DNA from: Mesorhizobium sp.
Lineage (GTDB): Bacteria; Pseudomonadota; Alphaproteobacteria; Rhizobiales; Rhizobiaceae
Length of the DNA stretch: 64,000 nucleotides
Direction: 5' to 3'
NCBI GenBank assembly: GCA_004020545.1
Contig: SAQE01000002.1
Span: 289,521 to 353,520, forward strand
Both the position numbers and the translations under genes were made by a program. Positions 1 to 10,217 of this stretch are shown here, piece by piece (the first letter of the stretch is position 1; every line of letters begins with the position of its first letter). Under the pieces are notes generated by a model. That model did not search any database and was not told the origin of the DNA. It was given only the letters and a program-made list of their open reading frames with translations.

Positions 1-623
1 CGCCGTTCTCGTCCTCGCTGACCTTCCCCTTCGCCAAGGAGTTCCTCATCAATCTGGGCTGGTTCTTCGTGCCGTTCTCCTGCTTCGTCATCGTCGGCGC
101 GGGCAATGCGGTGAACCTGACCGACGGTCTCGACGGGCTGGCGATCGTGCCGATCATGATCGCGGCCGCGTCCTTCGGCGTCATCGCCTATCTCTCCGGC
201 AACGCGGTCTTCGCCGAATACCTGCAGATCCATTTCGTTCCCGGCACAGGCGAACTCGCGGTCGTGCTCGGCGCGGTGATTGGCGCCGGCCTCGGCTTCC
301 TGTGGTTCAACGCACCGCCCGCCGCGATCTTCATGGGCGACACCGGATCGCTGGCCATGGGCGGTCTGATCGGCACCATCGCGGTCGCCACCAAGCACGA
401 GATCGTGCTGGTCATCGTGGGGGGCCTGTTCGTGGTGGAGATCCTCTCTGTCATCATCCAGGTCGGCTACTTCAAAATGACCGGCAAGCGCGTCTTCCTG
501 ATGGCGCCAATCCATCATCATTTCGAAAAGCTCGGCTGGACCGAAAGCCAGGTGGTGATCCGCTTCTGGATCATCGCCGTCATCCTGGCGCTGGTCGGCC
601 TCTCCACCCTCAAGCTCAGATAG
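1..623 (+). CDS. mraY: MraY, phospho-MurNAc-pentapeptide transferase (C-terminal part)
   Basis: Integral membrane enzyme that moves phospho-MurNAc-pentapeptide from UDP to undecaprenyl phosphate, giving lipid I. The reading frame is open from base 3, so the window cuts the gene and only about 206 C-terminal residues of the usual ~360 remain. The MraY signature [10 protein letters not shown] is at about bases 111-140, followed by the FMGDTGSLA motif and the [13 protein letters not shown] block, all hallmarks of the family. Several hydrophobic segments are visible. murD follows 8 bases after the stop. Confidence 0.97.
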   Translation, partial: PFSSSLTFPFAKEFLINLGWFFVPFSCFVIVGAGNAVNLTDGLDGLAIVPIMIAAASFGVIAYLSGNAVFAEYLQIHFVPGTGELAVVLGAVIGAGLGFLWFNAPPAAIFMGDTGSLAMGGLIGTIAVATKHEIVLVIVGGLFVVEILSVIIQVGYFKMTGKRVFLMAPIHHHFEKLGWTESQVVIRFWIIAVILALVGLSTLKLR

Positions 624-631
624 GACACCGC

Positions 632-2032
632 TTGATCCCCGCCGCATCCTTCGCTGGCAAACGCGTTTCGCTCTTCGGGCTCGGCGGTTCGGGGATAGCC
701 ACCGCGCATGCGCTGATCGCCGGTGGCGCCGAGATCCTCGCCTGGGACGATAATCCGGACAGCGTCGCCAAGGCCGCCGCCGCCGGGATTGCGACCGGTG
801 ACCTGCGCGCTGCCGACTGGTCGCGCTTTGCCGCCTTCGTTCTGTCGCCCGGCGTGCCGCTTACGCACCCGAAGCCTCATTGGACGGTGGAGTTGGCGCG
901 CGGCGCCGGTGTCGAGGTGATCGGCGACATCGAGCTGTTCTGCCGCGAGCGGATCCAGCGGTCGCCGACGGCGCCCTTCATCGCGATTACCGGCACCAAC
1001 GGCAAGTCGACGACGACGGCGCTGACGGCGCATATCCTGAAGTCCGCCGGGCGCGACACGCAGATGGGCGGCAATATCGGCCGCGCCGTCATGACGCTCG
1101 ATCCGCCCGAGCCCGAGCGGCACTATGTGGTGGAGTGCTCCTCCTACCAGATCGATCTGGCGCCCTCGATCAACCCAACCGCTGGCATCCTGCTCAACCT
1201 GACGCCCGACCATCTCGACCGTCACGGCACGATGGCGCATTACGCCTCGATCAAGGAAAGGCTGGTCGCCGGCAGCGACACCGCCATCATCGGCGTCGAC
1301 GATTCCTGGTGCGCCCAGATCGCCGACCGGCTGGAGCGGGCAGGTCGGCAGGTCATCCGCATCTCCAAACGCCTGCCGCTGACCGACGGCTATTTCGCCG
1401 ACGGCACCGATCTGATGGAAGCCGTGCATGGCCGCTACAGCCGCGTCGCCTTTCTCGAAGGCATCGGCTCGCTGCGCGGCCAGCACAATGCGCAGAATGC
1501 GCTTGCCGCCGTCGCCGCCTGCCTCAAGGTCGGGCTGGAGCTCGGCGAGATCCAGGCGGGGCTGGAGAGCTTTCCGGGACTGGCGCACCGCATGGAACAG
1601 GTCGGCCGCAAGGACCATGTCCTGTTCATCAACGATTCCAAGGCAACCAACGCCGATGCGGCGGCACCGGCGCTGTCGAGCTTCAACCGCATCTACTGGA
1701 TCGCCGGCGGTCTGCCCAAGGAAGGCGGCATCGAGCCGCTGCGCGGCTTCTTCCCGCGCATCGCCAAGGCCTATCTGATCGGCGAAGCGGCGCCCGCCTT
1801 TTCCGCCACGCTGGGCGAGGCGGTGCCTTACGAAATATCCGGAACGCTGGCGGCTGCAGTCGAACATGCCGCCCATGACGCGGCCAGCGATACCGGTGGC
1901 GAGGCCGTGGTGCTGCTTTCGCCGGCCTGCGCCAGTTTCGACCAGTTCAAGAATTTCGAGGTTCGCGGCGAAGCCTTCAGGCAAGCTGCGACTGCTATTG
2001 ATGGCGTGAAATCCATCGGAGGGCCACGTTGA
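632..2032 (+). CDS. murD: MurD, UDP-MurNAc-L-alanine:D-glutamate ligase
   Basis: Cytoplasmic Mur ligase that adds D-glutamate to UDP-MurNAc-L-Ala using ATP. The ATP loop GTNGKSTT lies near residue 121 and the N-terminal Rossmann segment reads [10 protein letters not shown]. The frame is open far upstream into mraY, but that part encodes nonsense, so I place the start at the TTG at 632, which gives 466 residues, normal for MurD. The stop overlaps the ftsW ATG (TGATG), so the two are probably translationally coupled. The TTG start is an inference from length and homology. Confidence 0.95.
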   Translation: MIPAASFAGKRVSLFGLGGSGIATAHALIAGGAEILAWDDNPDSVAKAAAAGIATGDLRAADWSRFAAFVLSPGVPLTHPKPHWTVELARGAGVEVIGDIELFCRERIQRSPTAPFIAITGTNGKSTTTALTAHILKSAGRDTQMGGNIGRAVMTLDPPEPERHYVVECSSYQIDLAPSINPTAGILLNLTPDHLDRHGTMAHYASIKERLVAGSDTAIIGVDDSWCAQIADRLERAGRQVIRISKRLPLTDGYFADGTDLMEAVHGRYSRVAFLEGIGSLRGQHNAQNALAAVAACLKVGLELGEIQAGLESFPGLAHRMEQVGRKDHVLFINDSKATNADAAAPALSSFNRIYWIAGGLPKEGGIEPLRGFFPRIAKAYLIGEAAPAFSATLGEAVPYEISGTLAAAVEHAAHDAASDTGGEAVVLLSPACASFDQFKNFEVRGEAFRQAATAIDGVKSIGGPR

Positions 2033-3183
2033 TGCAAAGCCGTCTCGACAAAAGTCCAGTCGCAACCTGGTGGTGGACAATCGATCGCTGGTTCCTGGCG
2101 GCGTTCCTGTCACTCATGGGGCTGGGCATCGTCCTATCCTTCGCAGCGAGCCCGGCGGTGGCCGAGCGCATCGGCCTCGACAGCTTCCACTTCGCCACAA
2201 GGCAGATCATCTTCACCATTCCGGCGCTCGGCGTGATGTTGGCCGTTTCCTTCCTGGAGGCGCGGCAAATAAGGCGCATGTCGCTGGTGATGCTGGGCAT
2301 CATGCTGGTGCTGATGGTGGCGGTGCTCTACATCGGGGTCGAGGTCAAGGGCGCGCGGCGCTGGGTCTCGCTCGCGGGCCTCTCCATCCAGCCGTCCGAG
2401 TTCTTGAAGCCGGCCTTCGTCATCATCTGCGCCTGGCTTTTCGCCGAGCATAGGCGCCAGCCGGATATCCCCGGCAATTTGTTCGCCATGCTGCTGCTCG
2501 CCCTGGTGATCTCGCTTCTGGTGGCGCAGCCGGACCTCGGCCAGACCATGCTGGTGTTAGGCACCTGGGGCGTGATGTTCTTCATGGCCGGCTTGCCGTG
2601 GTTCTGGATCATTGCGCTCGGCGCTGCCGGCGTCGGCGGCGTGTTCGCGGCCTACACGGTCTTTCCGCACGTCGCCGCCCGCATCGACAAGTTCCTCACC
2701 GGCGAAGGCGATACCTTCCAGGTCGACATGGGCCGCGAAGCGCTGATCAATGGCGGCTGGTTCGGCGTCGGCCCGGGCGAGGGGACGGTGAAGCGCGTCA
2801 TCCCGGACAGCCACGCCGACTTCGTCTTCTCGGTCGCGGGCGAGGAGTTCGGGCTGATCATGTGCTTCTTCATCATGTCGATCTTCGCCTTCATCGTGTT
2901 GCGCGGGTTGAGCACCGCGCTCAAGGAGCAGGACGATTTCACCCGCTACGCCGTCGGCGGGCTCGTCACCATTTTCGGCCTGCAGTCGGCCATCAACATG
3001 TGCGTGAACCTGCAGCTGATGCCCGCCAAGGGCATGACGCTGCCCTTCATCTCCTATGGCGGCTCCTCGCAGATCGCGATCGCCGTCTCGATGGGCATGG
3101 TGCTGGCGCTGACGCGCCGACATCCGGAAAAGCGCAAGCAGATGGGCTTTTCCTTCCCGCAACGCACTATCGCGGCGGAATGA
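2032..3183 (+). CDS. ftsW: FtsW, SEDS-family lipid II glycosyltransferase of the divisome
   Basis: Polytopic inner-membrane SEDS protein that polymerises septal peptidoglycan together with a class B penicillin-binding protein. The protein is 383 residues, mostly hydrophobic, with the conserved C-terminal PFISYGGSSQIA motif. ATG at 2032 overlaps the murD stop; a TTG one codon upstream is also possible. It sits between murD and murG as expected in the division cluster. Confidence 0.95.
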   Translation: MQSRLDKSPVATWWWTIDRWFLAAFLSLMGLGIVLSFAASPAVAERIGLDSFHFATRQIIFTIPALGVMLAVSFLEARQIRRMSLVMLGIMLVLMVAVLYIGVEVKGARRWVSLAGLSIQPSEFLKPAFVIICAWLFAEHRRQPDIPGNLFAMLLLALVISLLVAQPDLGQTMLVLGTWGVMFFMAGLPWFWIIALGAAGVGGVFAAYTVFPHVAARIDKFLTGEGDTFQVDMGREALINGGWFGVGPGEGTVKRVIPDSHADFVFSVAGEEFGLIMCFFIMSIFAFIVLRGLSTALKEQDDFTRYAVGGLVTIFGLQSAINMCVNLQLMPAKGMTLPFISYGGSSQIAIAVSMGMVLALTRRHPEKRKQMGFSFPQRTIAAE

Positions 3184-3189
3184 GGCGGG

Positions 3190-4314
3190 ATGTCGAAGGG
3201 TGTCATCCTGCTGGCGGCTGGCGGAACGGGCGGACACCTGTTCCCGGCCGAGGCGCTTGCGCATGAACTGATCGAGCGCGGCTGGAAGGTGCATCTCGCC
3301 ACCGACCATCGCGCGGAGCGCTATTCGAGCCAGTTTCCGGCCGTCGACATCCACTCGATCCCGTCAGCGACGCTAGGCTCGAAGAATCCGATTGCCATGC
3401 TCTCGGCCTTCTGGACGATCTGGCAGGGCGTGCGGCAAGCGGGGCGGGTGATCGCCAGGATCAAGCCGGATGTCGTCGTCGGCTTCGGTGGCTATCCGAC
3501 GCTTCCGCCGCTCTACGCGGCGACCCGGCGCAGAGTGCCGACGCTGATCCATGAACAGAACGCCGTCATGGGCCGGGCGAACAAGGCCCTGTCGAGCCGC
3601 GTCGATGCCATTGCCGGCGGCTTCCTGCCCGAAGGCGCAAGTGCTGCCGGCGCCAAGACGGTGACCACCGGTAACCCGGTCAGGCCACAGATACTCGGGG
3701 CGGCAAAGACGCCATACGCTGCGTCCAGCGATGGCGAGCCGTTCCGCTTCCTGGTGTTCGGCGGCAGCCAGGGCGCGCAGTTCTTTTCCGATGCCGTGCC
3801 GGCAGCGATCGCGCTTCTGCCTGAGGCGCAGCGCAAGCGGCTGGCGATCACCCAGCAGGCGCGCGCGGAAGACGTGGCGCGGGTGAAGGCCGCCTATGCC
3901 AATCTTGGCGTCGACGCGCAGGTTTCGCCCTTCTTCACCGACATGGCTGCGCGCATGGCCGCGGCGCATCTGGTGATGTCGCGCTCCGGCGCCTCGACAG
4001 TTTCGGAGATCGCGGTCGTCGGCCGTCCAGCGCTGCTGGTGCCTTATCCGCACGCGCTTGACCACGATCAGGCGGCGAATGCCGCGGCGCTCGCCGCCGC
4101 CGGCGGGGCCGAGCTTCATCCGCAATCGACGCTCTCGGCCGAGCGGATCGCGGCGCTGGTCGGCGGGCTGATGCAGGACCCTGGCCGGCTGACGGCGATG
4201 GCCGCGGCCGCCCGCTCGGCAGGAAAACCGGATGCGGCGCGGTTGCTCGCCGATCTGACAGAGGCTATTGCGTCCGGCAAAACGGTTTCGGACTACAGGA
4301 GGACGCGCGCATGA
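3190..4314 (+). CDS. murG: MurG, lipid II synthase (GlcNAc transferase)
   Basis: Peripheral membrane glycosyltransferase (GT28) that adds GlcNAc from UDP-GlcNAc to lipid I, forming lipid II. The donor loop GGTGGH is at residues 11-16, HEQNAVMG is near residue 120, and the C-terminal half carries the FGGSQGA and [10 protein letters not shown] signatures. At 374 residues it has normal length. The gene starts 6 bases after ftsW and its stop overlaps the murC ATG (ATGA). Confidence 0.96.
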   Translation: MSKGVILLAAGGTGGHLFPAEALAHELIERGWKVHLATDHRAERYSSQFPAVDIHSIPSATLGSKNPIAMLSAFWTIWQGVRQAGRVIARIKPDVVVGFGGYPTLPPLYAATRRRVPTLIHEQNAVMGRANKALSSRVDAIAGGFLPEGASAAGAKTVTTGNPVRPQILGAAKTPYAASSDGEPFRFLVFGGSQGAQFFSDAVPAAIALLPEAQRKRLAITQQARAEDVARVKAAYANLGVDAQVSPFFTDMAARMAAAHLVMSRSGASTVSEIAVVGRPALLVPYPHALDHDQAANAAALAAAGGAELHPQSTLSAERIAALVGGLMQDPGRLTAMAAAARSAGKPDAARLLADLTEAIASGKTVSDYRRTRA

Positions 4315-5717
4315 AGATGCCGCAGACGATCGGCCTCGTGCATTTCATCGGCATCGGCGGCATCGGCATGAGCGGCATCGCCGAGGTGCTGCACAATCTC
4401 GGCTACAAGGTGCAGGGCTCCGACCAGGCCGACGGCGCCAATGTGCAGCGGCTGCGCGACAAAGGCATCGAGTGTTTCGTCGGCCATAAGGCCGAGAACC
4501 TCGGCGACGCCGAGGTGGTCGTCGTGTCGACGGCCATCAAGAAATCCAACCCCGAGCTGAAGGCCGCGCGGGAGAAGTTGCTTCCCATTGTCCGCCGCGC
4601 CGAGATGCTCGCCGAACTGATGCGCTTCCGCCAGGCCGTCGCCATCGGCGGCACGCATGGCAAGACGACGACCACCTCGATGGTGGCGACGCTGCTCGAA
4701 GCCGGCGGGCTCGACCCGACCGTCATCAATGGCGGCATCATCAACGCCTATGGCACCAATGCCCGCATGGGCGACGGCGAGTGGATGGTGGTCGAGGCGG
4801 ACGAGAGCGACGGCACTTTCCTCAAGCTGCCGGCCGATATCGCCGTCGTCACCAACATCGATCCCGAGCACCTCGACCACTACGGCAGCTTCGACAAGGT
4901 ACGCGAGGCCTTCCGCCAGTTCGTCGAGAACGTGCCGTTCTACGGCTTCGGCGTGATGTGCACCGACCATCCTGAGGTGCAGGCGCTCGTCGGCCGCATC
5001 GAGGACCGCCGCGTCATCACCTATGGCGAGAACGCGCAGGCCGACGTGCGGTTCACCAATCATCGCATGGACGGGGCGACGTCCGAGTTCGACGTGGTGA
5101 TCCGCGACCGCAAGGGTCGGGGCTCGACGACGATCGAGGGTCTGCGCCTGCCGATGCCGGGCCGGCACAATGTCTCCAATGCGACGGCGGCGATCGCGGT
5201 CGCACATGAACTTGGCCTGTCGGCCGAAGCGATCAAGAAGGGCCTGTCCTCCTTCGCGGGGGTCAAGCGGCGCTTCACCCACACCGGCTCCTGGAACGGT
5301 GTCGACATCTTCGACGATTACGGCCACCATCCCGTCGAGATCGCCGCGGTGCTCAAGGCCGCGCGCGGGGCCACCAAGGGCCGCGTCATCGCGATCGCGC
5401 AGCCGCACCGCTTCACCCGCCTGCATGACCTGTTCAATGAGTTTTCCGTCTGCTTCAACGATGCCGACACGGTGATGGTGGCGCCGGTCTATGCGGCCGG
5501 CGAAGAGCCGATCGAAGGTGTCTCCTCGGACGCGCTGGTATCGCGCATCCGCGCTGGCGGTCATCGCGATGCGCGCTATATCGAAGGCCCAGCGGTGATC
5601 GCGCCGGCCATTCGCGAGCTTGCCAAACCCGGCGACTTCGTCATCTTCCTCGGTGCCGGCAACATCACGCAATGGGCCTATGCGCTGCCCAAGGAACTTG
5701 GTGGGGCACCCTCATGA
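4311..5717 (+). CDS. murC: MurC, UDP-MurNAc:L-alanine ligase
   Basis: First Mur ligase, adding L-alanine to UDP-MurNAc in the cytoplasm. Visible motifs are the N-terminal [12 protein letters not shown], the ATP loop GTHGKTTTT near residue 114, EADESDGTF, and [11 protein letters not shown]. It has 468 residues, a full-length family member. It overlaps murG upstream and murB downstream by 4 bases each, which points to one translationally coupled operon. Confidence 0.97.
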   Translation: MKMPQTIGLVHFIGIGGIGMSGIAEVLHNLGYKVQGSDQADGANVQRLRDKGIECFVGHKAENLGDAEVVVVSTAIKKSNPELKAAREKLLPIVRRAEMLAELMRFRQAVAIGGTHGKTTTTSMVATLLEAGGLDPTVINGGIINAYGTNARMGDGEWMVVEADESDGTFLKLPADIAVVTNIDPEHLDHYGSFDKVREAFRQFVENVPFYGFGVMCTDHPEVQALVGRIEDRRVITYGENAQADVRFTNHRMDGATSEFDVVIRDRKGRGSTTIEGLRLPMPGRHNVSNATAAIAVAHELGLSAEAIKKGLSSFAGVKRRFTHTGSWNGVDIFDDYGHHPVEIAAVLKAARGATKGRVIAIAQPHRFTRLHDLFNEFSVCFNDADTVMVAPVYAAGEEPIEGVSSDALVSRIRAGGHRDARYIEGPAVIAPAIRELAKPGDFVIFLGAGNITQWAYALPKELGGAPS

Positions 5718-6679
5718 TGCGCGGCCAGGACCTGATCGACAAACTCGGTGACCGGCTTGCCGGCCTGCGCGGTCGCGTCACGCCCAATGCCGAGATGGAT
5801 AAGATCACCTGGTTCCGCGCCGGCGGACAGGCGGAAGCGCTGTTCCAGCCGGCCGACGAGGAGGATCTCGCTGCCTTCCTGCGCGCGGTGCCTGAGGAAA
5901 TCCCGATCACCGTGGTCGGCATCGGCTCGAATCTTCTGGTGCGCGACGGCGGTATTCCGGGTTTCGTCGTCAGGCTGTCGGCCAAGGGCTTTGGCGAAGC
6001 CGAAGCCACCGGGCCGACCACGATCAAGGCGGGCGCGGCAACGCCGGACAAGCGTGTCGCGGCGGTCGCATATGAAGCAGGCATCGGCGGCTTCCATTTC
6101 TACCATGGCATCCCGGGCGCCATCGGCGGGGCGCTGAGGATGAATGCGGGCGCCAACGGCGTCGAGACGCGGGAGCGCGTGGTCGAGGTGCGGGCGCTCG
6201 ACCGCGCGGGCAATGTTCATACGCTGAGCAATGCCGACATGGGCTATTCCTATCGCCACTCGTCGGCGCCGGCAGGGCTGATCTTCACCTCGGCCATTTT
6301 CGAAGGCGCTCCGGAAGACAAGGCGGCGATCAAGGCGGCGATGGACGCCGTGCAGAACCATCGCGAGACGGTGCAGCCGATCCGCGAGAAGACCGGCGGC
6401 TCGACCTTCAAGAATCCCGAAGGCACTTCTGCCTGGAAGGAGATCGACAAGGCCGGCTGCCGTGGGCTGATGATTGGCGGCGCGCAGATGTCGCCGATGC
6501 ACTGCAACTTCATGATCAACACCGGCACCGCGACCGGCTACGACCTCGAATATCTCGGCGAGACGGTGCGGGCGCGGGTGCTGGAAAATTCAGGCATAAG
6601 GCTGCACTGGGAGATCCAGCGGCTGGGCAATTTCCGGCCGGGTCACGAGGTCCAGGAATTCCTGGGGCAGCTTCTTTAG
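5714..6679 (+). CDS. murB: MurB, UDP-N-acetylenolpyruvoylglucosamine reductase
   Basis: FAD enzyme that reduces UDP-GlcNAc-enolpyruvate with NADPH to UDP-MurNAc. The FAD-binding segment [14 protein letters not shown] is near residues 73-86, [18 protein letters not shown] follows, and the GGSTFKNP motif with the catalytic serine is near residue 225. I start at ATG 5714, overlapping the murC stop, giving 321 residues; the open frame before it lies inside murC. A second ATG follows directly at 5717. A ~310-base gap follows, so this is the likely end of the first transcriptional block. Confidence 0.95.
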   Translation: MMRGQDLIDKLGDRLAGLRGRVTPNAEMDKITWFRAGGQAEALFQPADEEDLAAFLRAVPEEIPITVVGIGSNLLVRDGGIPGFVVRLSAKGFGEAEATGPTTIKAGAATPDKRVAAVAYEAGIGGFHFYHGIPGAIGGALRMNAGANGVETRERVVEVRALDRAGNVHTLSNADMGYSYRHSSAPAGLIFTSAIFEGAPEDKAAIKAAMDAVQNHRETVQPIREKTGGSTFKNPEGTSAWKEIDKAGCRGLMIGGAQMSPMHCNFMINTGTATGYDLEYLGETVRARVLENSGIRLHWEIQRLGNFRPGHEVQEFLGQLL

Positions 6680-6719
6680 CTCGCTGCCAAGTTCAAGTAG
6701 TACGTGAACTTCAGTGACA

Positions 6720-6742
6720 GGCAACGGTCGTCAAGCGTTGCC
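6720..6742. terminator. Hairpin after murB
   Basis: Stem GGCAACG / CGTTGCC with a 9-base loop, 41 bases after the murB stop. No T-run follows, so its role as transcript end is uncertain. Confidence 0.4.
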
Positions 6743-6816
6743 GTAAAGACTCAACGACACGCTTTTTTCTCCCGTTTTCGCGGAAAGTGAATCTCTCGGA
6801 ATCATAGGCACTTGCC

Positions 6817-6840
6817 AGAGAATCAACTCTCTGATTCTCT
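6817..6840. other. Hairpin in the ddl upstream region
   Basis: Perfect 9-bp stem AGAGAATCA / TGATTCTCT with a 6-base loop, about 150 bases before the ddl start. Could be leader RNA structure or a protein site. Confidence 0.4.
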
Positions 6841-6990
6841 GCCCTAAAGCGTTTCCTGATTTGAGTCGTTTGACGCGTTACCCGCGTTTTCCGTCTGGGG
6901 GGCAACCTGCCGGAAGACTCGGACTCAATGTGCGCGAAAGTTGCGTGCGGAAATATCGGTTGCAGGCCCGGCGTGAGAGGGGATGACGGG

Positions 6991-7917
6991 ATGAAGAAGA
7001 AACATGTGGCTGTTCTCCTGGGTGGATTCTCCTCGGAGCGGCCCGTGTCTCTGTCCTCGGGGAAGGCGTGTGCGGATGCGCTCGAGAATGAAGGTTATCA
7101 GGTCACCCGCGTCGATGTTTCGCGCGATGTCGGGTCTGTGCTTGCGGAGCTCAAGCCCGATGTCGCCTTCAATGCGCTGCATGGCCCGTTCGGCGAGGAC
7201 GGCACCATCCAGGGAATTCTCGAATATCTCGCAATTCCCTACACCCATTCGGGTGTGCTCGCTTCGGCGCTGGCCATGAACAAGGAGCAGGCGAAGAAGG
7301 TCGCCAAGGCTTCCGGCATTCCGGTCGCGGAATCGAAGGTGGTCAACCGCTTCGCCGTCCAGAACAAGCATCCTATGAAGCCGCCCTATGTGGTGAAGCC
7401 GGTCAATGAGGGCTCGAGCTTCGGCGTCGTCATCGTGCATGAGGGGCAGTCGCACCCTCCGCAGGTGATCGGCTTGTCCGAGTGGAAGTATGGCGAGATC
7501 GTCATGGTCGAGCGCTACATCCATGGGCGCGAGCTGACCTGCGCGGTGATGGGCGATGTGGCGCTCGGGGTCTGCGAGATCATCCCGACCGGCCATTCCT
7601 TCTACGACTATGACTCAAAGTACGTCCCGGGCGGATCAAAACACGAAATCCCTGCTAAAATTTCACCGAATATTTACCAAAAAATACAGACACTGGCCCT
7701 CAAGGCTCATCTTGCTATCGGTTGCCGGGGCGTTTCCCGGTCGGACTTCCGTTACGACGACCGTCACTCCGAAAACGGCGAGGTTGTCTGGCTTGAGATC
7801 AACACCCAGCCGGGCATGACGCCGACGTCTCTGGTGCCTGAAATCGCCGCGCAAGCGGGGCACTCGTTCGGCGATTTGTTGAGTTGGATGGTGGAGGACG
7901 CTTCGTGTCTGCGTTGA
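6991..7917 (+). CDS. ddl: D-alanine--D-alanine ligase
   Basis: ATP-grasp enzyme that makes D-Ala-D-Ala for the cell-wall pentapeptide. The N-terminus has [16 protein letters not shown], then [29 protein letters not shown] and the C-terminal [17 protein letters not shown] metal-binding segment. ATG at 6991 follows a purine-rich GAGAGGGGAT stretch and gives 308 residues, typical for Ddl; the open frame extends 21 codons further up without family similarity. It overlaps ftsQ by 13 bases. Confidence 0.95.
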   Translation: MKKKHVAVLLGGFSSERPVSLSSGKACADALENEGYQVTRVDVSRDVGSVLAELKPDVAFNALHGPFGEDGTIQGILEYLAIPYTHSGVLASALAMNKEQAKKVAKASGIPVAESKVVNRFAVQNKHPMKPPYVVKPVNEGSSFGVVIVHEGQSHPPQVIGLSEWKYGEIVMVERYIHGRELTCAVMGDVALGVCEIIPTGHSFYDYDSKYVPGGSKHEIPAKISPNIYQKIQTLALKAHLAIGCRGVSRSDFRYDDRHSENGEVVWLEINTQPGMTPTSLVPEIAAQAGHSFGDLLSWMVEDASCLR

Positions 7918-8846
7918 GGTGGGGACAGGGCAAGGGCGGCGGGGCTGGTCTCTCGCTGTTCGGTGTGTCGCTGTCGTTCGACCATTTCGTGTTGCCGCGC
8001 CAGCTTCGCCGGCCGGTGCGCCTGCTTGCCCGTCTCTGCGACGGCGAGTATGAGGCGCCGCGCTTTTCCGCCGCGATCCTCTCGGCTGCCTTGCTGGCTT
8101 CGGCGGGAGCCTATGGCGCCTATCTCGGCGGTTATGCCGACAGTGTCGTGCAGGGCGTGACGGCCCGCACCGGTTTTGCCGTCGATCAGATCAAGGTCGT
8201 CGGCAATCGCCAGACTTCCGAGATCGATATACTCGACCGGCTCGGCCTCGACGGATGGACGTCGCTGATCGGTTTCGATGCCGAGGCTGCGCGCGGGCGT
8301 ATCGCGACGTTGCCCTGGGTCGAGGTCGCGGCGGTGCGCAAGATCTATCCGCATACGCTGGAGGTTCGTGTCGAGGAGCGCGAGCCCTTCGCGCTCTGGC
8401 AGCAGGGCGATTCGCTTTCGGTGATCGAGCGCTCGGGCGAGGTGATCGCGCCGTTCTCGGGCGGCAAGCAGGCCTTGCTGCCGCTGATCATCGGCACGGG
8501 CGCGCCGGCCAAGGCGCCGGACTTCCTGGAGAAGATCAAGCGCTATCCGGAGCTCGCCGCGCGCGTCAAAGGCTATATCCGTGTCGGCGAGCGGCGCTGG
8601 GATCTGAAACTCGAGAACGGCATCACGGTCAAGCTGCCGGAAGACGACGAGGATCGTGCGATCGCCGAACTCGTCAAGCTCGACCATGACAATGGACTTT
8701 TGACGCGCGACATCGCCGCGGTCGACATGCGGCTATCCGATCGGCTGGTGGTGGAGCTCTCGCCGGAGGCGGCGACGCAGCGCGAGGCCGCGCTCAGCGA
8801 AAAGCCGAAGAGCCTGACCAAGCGCAAGTCGGAGACGAAGATATGA
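7905..8846 (+). CDS. ftsQ: FtsQ, divisome membrane protein
   Basis: Bitopic division protein that links early and late divisome parts. It has a cytoplasmic N-tail, one membrane segment at about residues 54-76, a POTRA domain starting at [18 protein letters not shown], and the FtsQ domain with [20 protein letters not shown] choose GTG at 7905, inside the end of ddl, because GGAGGAC lies a few bases upstream; this gives 313 residues. Its stop overlaps the ftsA ATG. Confidence 0.93.
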   Translation: MSALRWGQGKGGGAGLSLFGVSLSFDHFVLPRQLRRPVRLLARLCDGEYEAPRFSAAILSAALLASAGAYGAYLGGYADSVVQGVTARTGFAVDQIKVVGNRQTSEIDILDRLGLDGWTSLIGFDAEAARGRIATLPWVEVAAVRKIYPHTLEVRVEEREPFALWQQGDSLSVIERSGEVIAPFSGGKQALLPLIIGTGAPAKAPDFLEKIKRYPELAARVKGYIRVGERRWDLKLENGITVKLPEDDEDRAIAELVKLDHDNGLLTRDIAAVDMRLSDRLVVELSPEAATQREAALSEKPKSLTKRKSETKI

Positions 8847-10150
8847 GCTGGCTTGGCGGCAGCGGTGATGCTTCTTCGCGACGGTCGGGCACGCTTACGG
8901 TGCTCGATGTGGGCTCGAGCAAGGTTTGCTGCGTGGTGGCGAAGTTGAAGCCAAACGATGACGGCAAGCTTCTGCGCGGACGCTCGCATCGCATCCAGGT
9001 GATCGGCATCGGCCATCAGAAATCGCAAGGCGTGAAGTCTGGTGTCGTGGTCGATCTCGACCGCGCCGAGCATGCCATCCGTCTTGCCGTCGACGCGGCC
9101 GAGCGCATGGCGGGGCTCACGGTCGATTCCCTCATCGTCAACATGACGGCCGGCCGGCTGAAGAGCGAAGCCTTCTCGGCAACCATCAATCTCGGCGGCC
9201 ACCAGGTCGAGGAAACCGATATCAAGCGCGTGCTCGCTGCCGGCGCCAAGCAGGCGCTGCGGGCCGAGCGCGAGGTGGTCCACTCGCTTCCTGTCGGCTT
9301 CTCGCTCGATGCCGAACGCGGCGTGCGCGATCCGCGCGGAATGGTCGGCGACGCGCTCGGCGTCGACATGCATGTGCTGACCGGCGACGCCGCTCCGATG
9401 CGCAATCTGGAGCTCTGCATCAACCGCTCGCATCTTTCGGTCGAGCGCATGGTGGCGACGCCCTATGCCAGCGGTCTCGCGGCTCTGGTCGACGACGAGC
9501 TCGAAATGGGCGCTGCCTGCATCGACATGGGCGGCGGCACCACGACGATCTCCGTGTTCTCGGAAGGCAAGTTCGTGCATGGCGACGCCATCGCCATCGG
9601 CGGCAACCACGTGACGCTCGACATGGCCAAGGGCCTGTCGACTTCGCTCGACGCCGCCGAACGGCTGAAGGTGATGCACGGCTCGGCGCTGCCCGGCAGC
9701 GCCGACGACCGCGACCTGGTTTCCATCCAGCCGATCGGCGAGGAAGGCGAATTGCCGCTGCAGATCCCGCGCTCGGTGATGACGCGCATCATCCGCGCGC
9801 GCATCGACGAAACGCTGGAGCTGTTGCGCGACCGATTGAACAAGTCGGGCTATGGCAACGCCGTCGGCAAGCGTGTCGTCCTCACCGGCGGCGCCAGCCA
9901 GTTGGCGGGCCTGCCGGAGGCGGCGCGCCGCATCCTCGGACGCAATGTGCGCATCGGCCGCCCGCTCGGCGTGGCGGGCCTGCCGGAAGCGGCCAAGGGG
10001 CCGGCGTTCTCGACCCCGGTCGGGCTTATGATCTACCCGCAGATGGCGAGCTTCGAGAGCCATTCGGCGAAAGGACTTTCCGGTTTCAGGATGACCGGAA
10101 CGGGCGGAAAACTGCATCGCATGAGTCAGTGGTTGAGAGACAGTTTTTAA
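8843..10150 (+). CDS. ftsA: FtsA, actin-like Z-ring membrane tether
   Basis: Actin-family ATPase that anchors FtsZ to the membrane. The phosphate-1 loop LDVGSSKVCCVVAKL is near residue 19, the phosphate-2 motif IDMGGGTTTISVF near residue 228, and VVLTGGASQLAGL is the adenosine motif. It has 435 residues. The C-terminus ends HRMSQWLRDSF, the amphipathic membrane-targeting helix. ATGA overlap with ftsQ; ftsZ starts 67 bases after the stop. Confidence 0.97.
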   Translation: MSWLGGSGDASSRRSGTLTVLDVGSSKVCCVVAKLKPNDDGKLLRGRSHRIQVIGIGHQKSQGVKSGVVVDLDRAEHAIRLAVDAAERMAGLTVDSLIVNMTAGRLKSEAFSATINLGGHQVEETDIKRVLAAGAKQALRAEREVVHSLPVGFSLDAERGVRDPRGMVGDALGVDMHVLTGDAAPMRNLELCINRSHLSVERMVATPYASGLAALVDDELEMGAACIDMGGGTTTISVFSEGKFVHGDAIAIGGNHVTLDMAKGLSTSLDAAERLKVMHGSALPGSADDRDLVSIQPIGEEGELPLQIPRSVMTRIIRARIDETLELLRDRLNKSGYGNAVGKRVVLTGGASQLAGLPEAARRILGRNVRIGRPLGVAGLPEAAKGPAFSTPVGLMIYPQMASFESHSAKGLSGFRMTGTGGKLHRMSQWLRDSF

Positions 10151-10217
10151 TTTGACGGGGACAGCCCCATAGGCGGCCGCAGCGGCGAGGCGGCGGGAAA
10201 GGCAAAGGACGGAGACA

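Larger units (their letters stand above)
6680..6990 (+). other. murB-ddl intergenic region with two hairpins
   Basis: No convincing gene is seen here. It holds two inverted repeats: stem GGCAACG/CGTTGCC at 6720-6726 and 6736-6742, and stem AGAGAATCA/TGATTCTCT at 6817-6825 and 6832-6840. Neither has a following T-run, so they are not textbook intrinsic terminators. The gap splits the otherwise overlapping cluster and probably contains the ddl-ftsQAZ promoter, but I could not pick a convincing -35/-10 pair. Confidence 0.6.

Noticed and set aside
518-2113. 531-residue minus-strand open frame over murD
   Set aside because: Shadow of murD; no similarity to a family.
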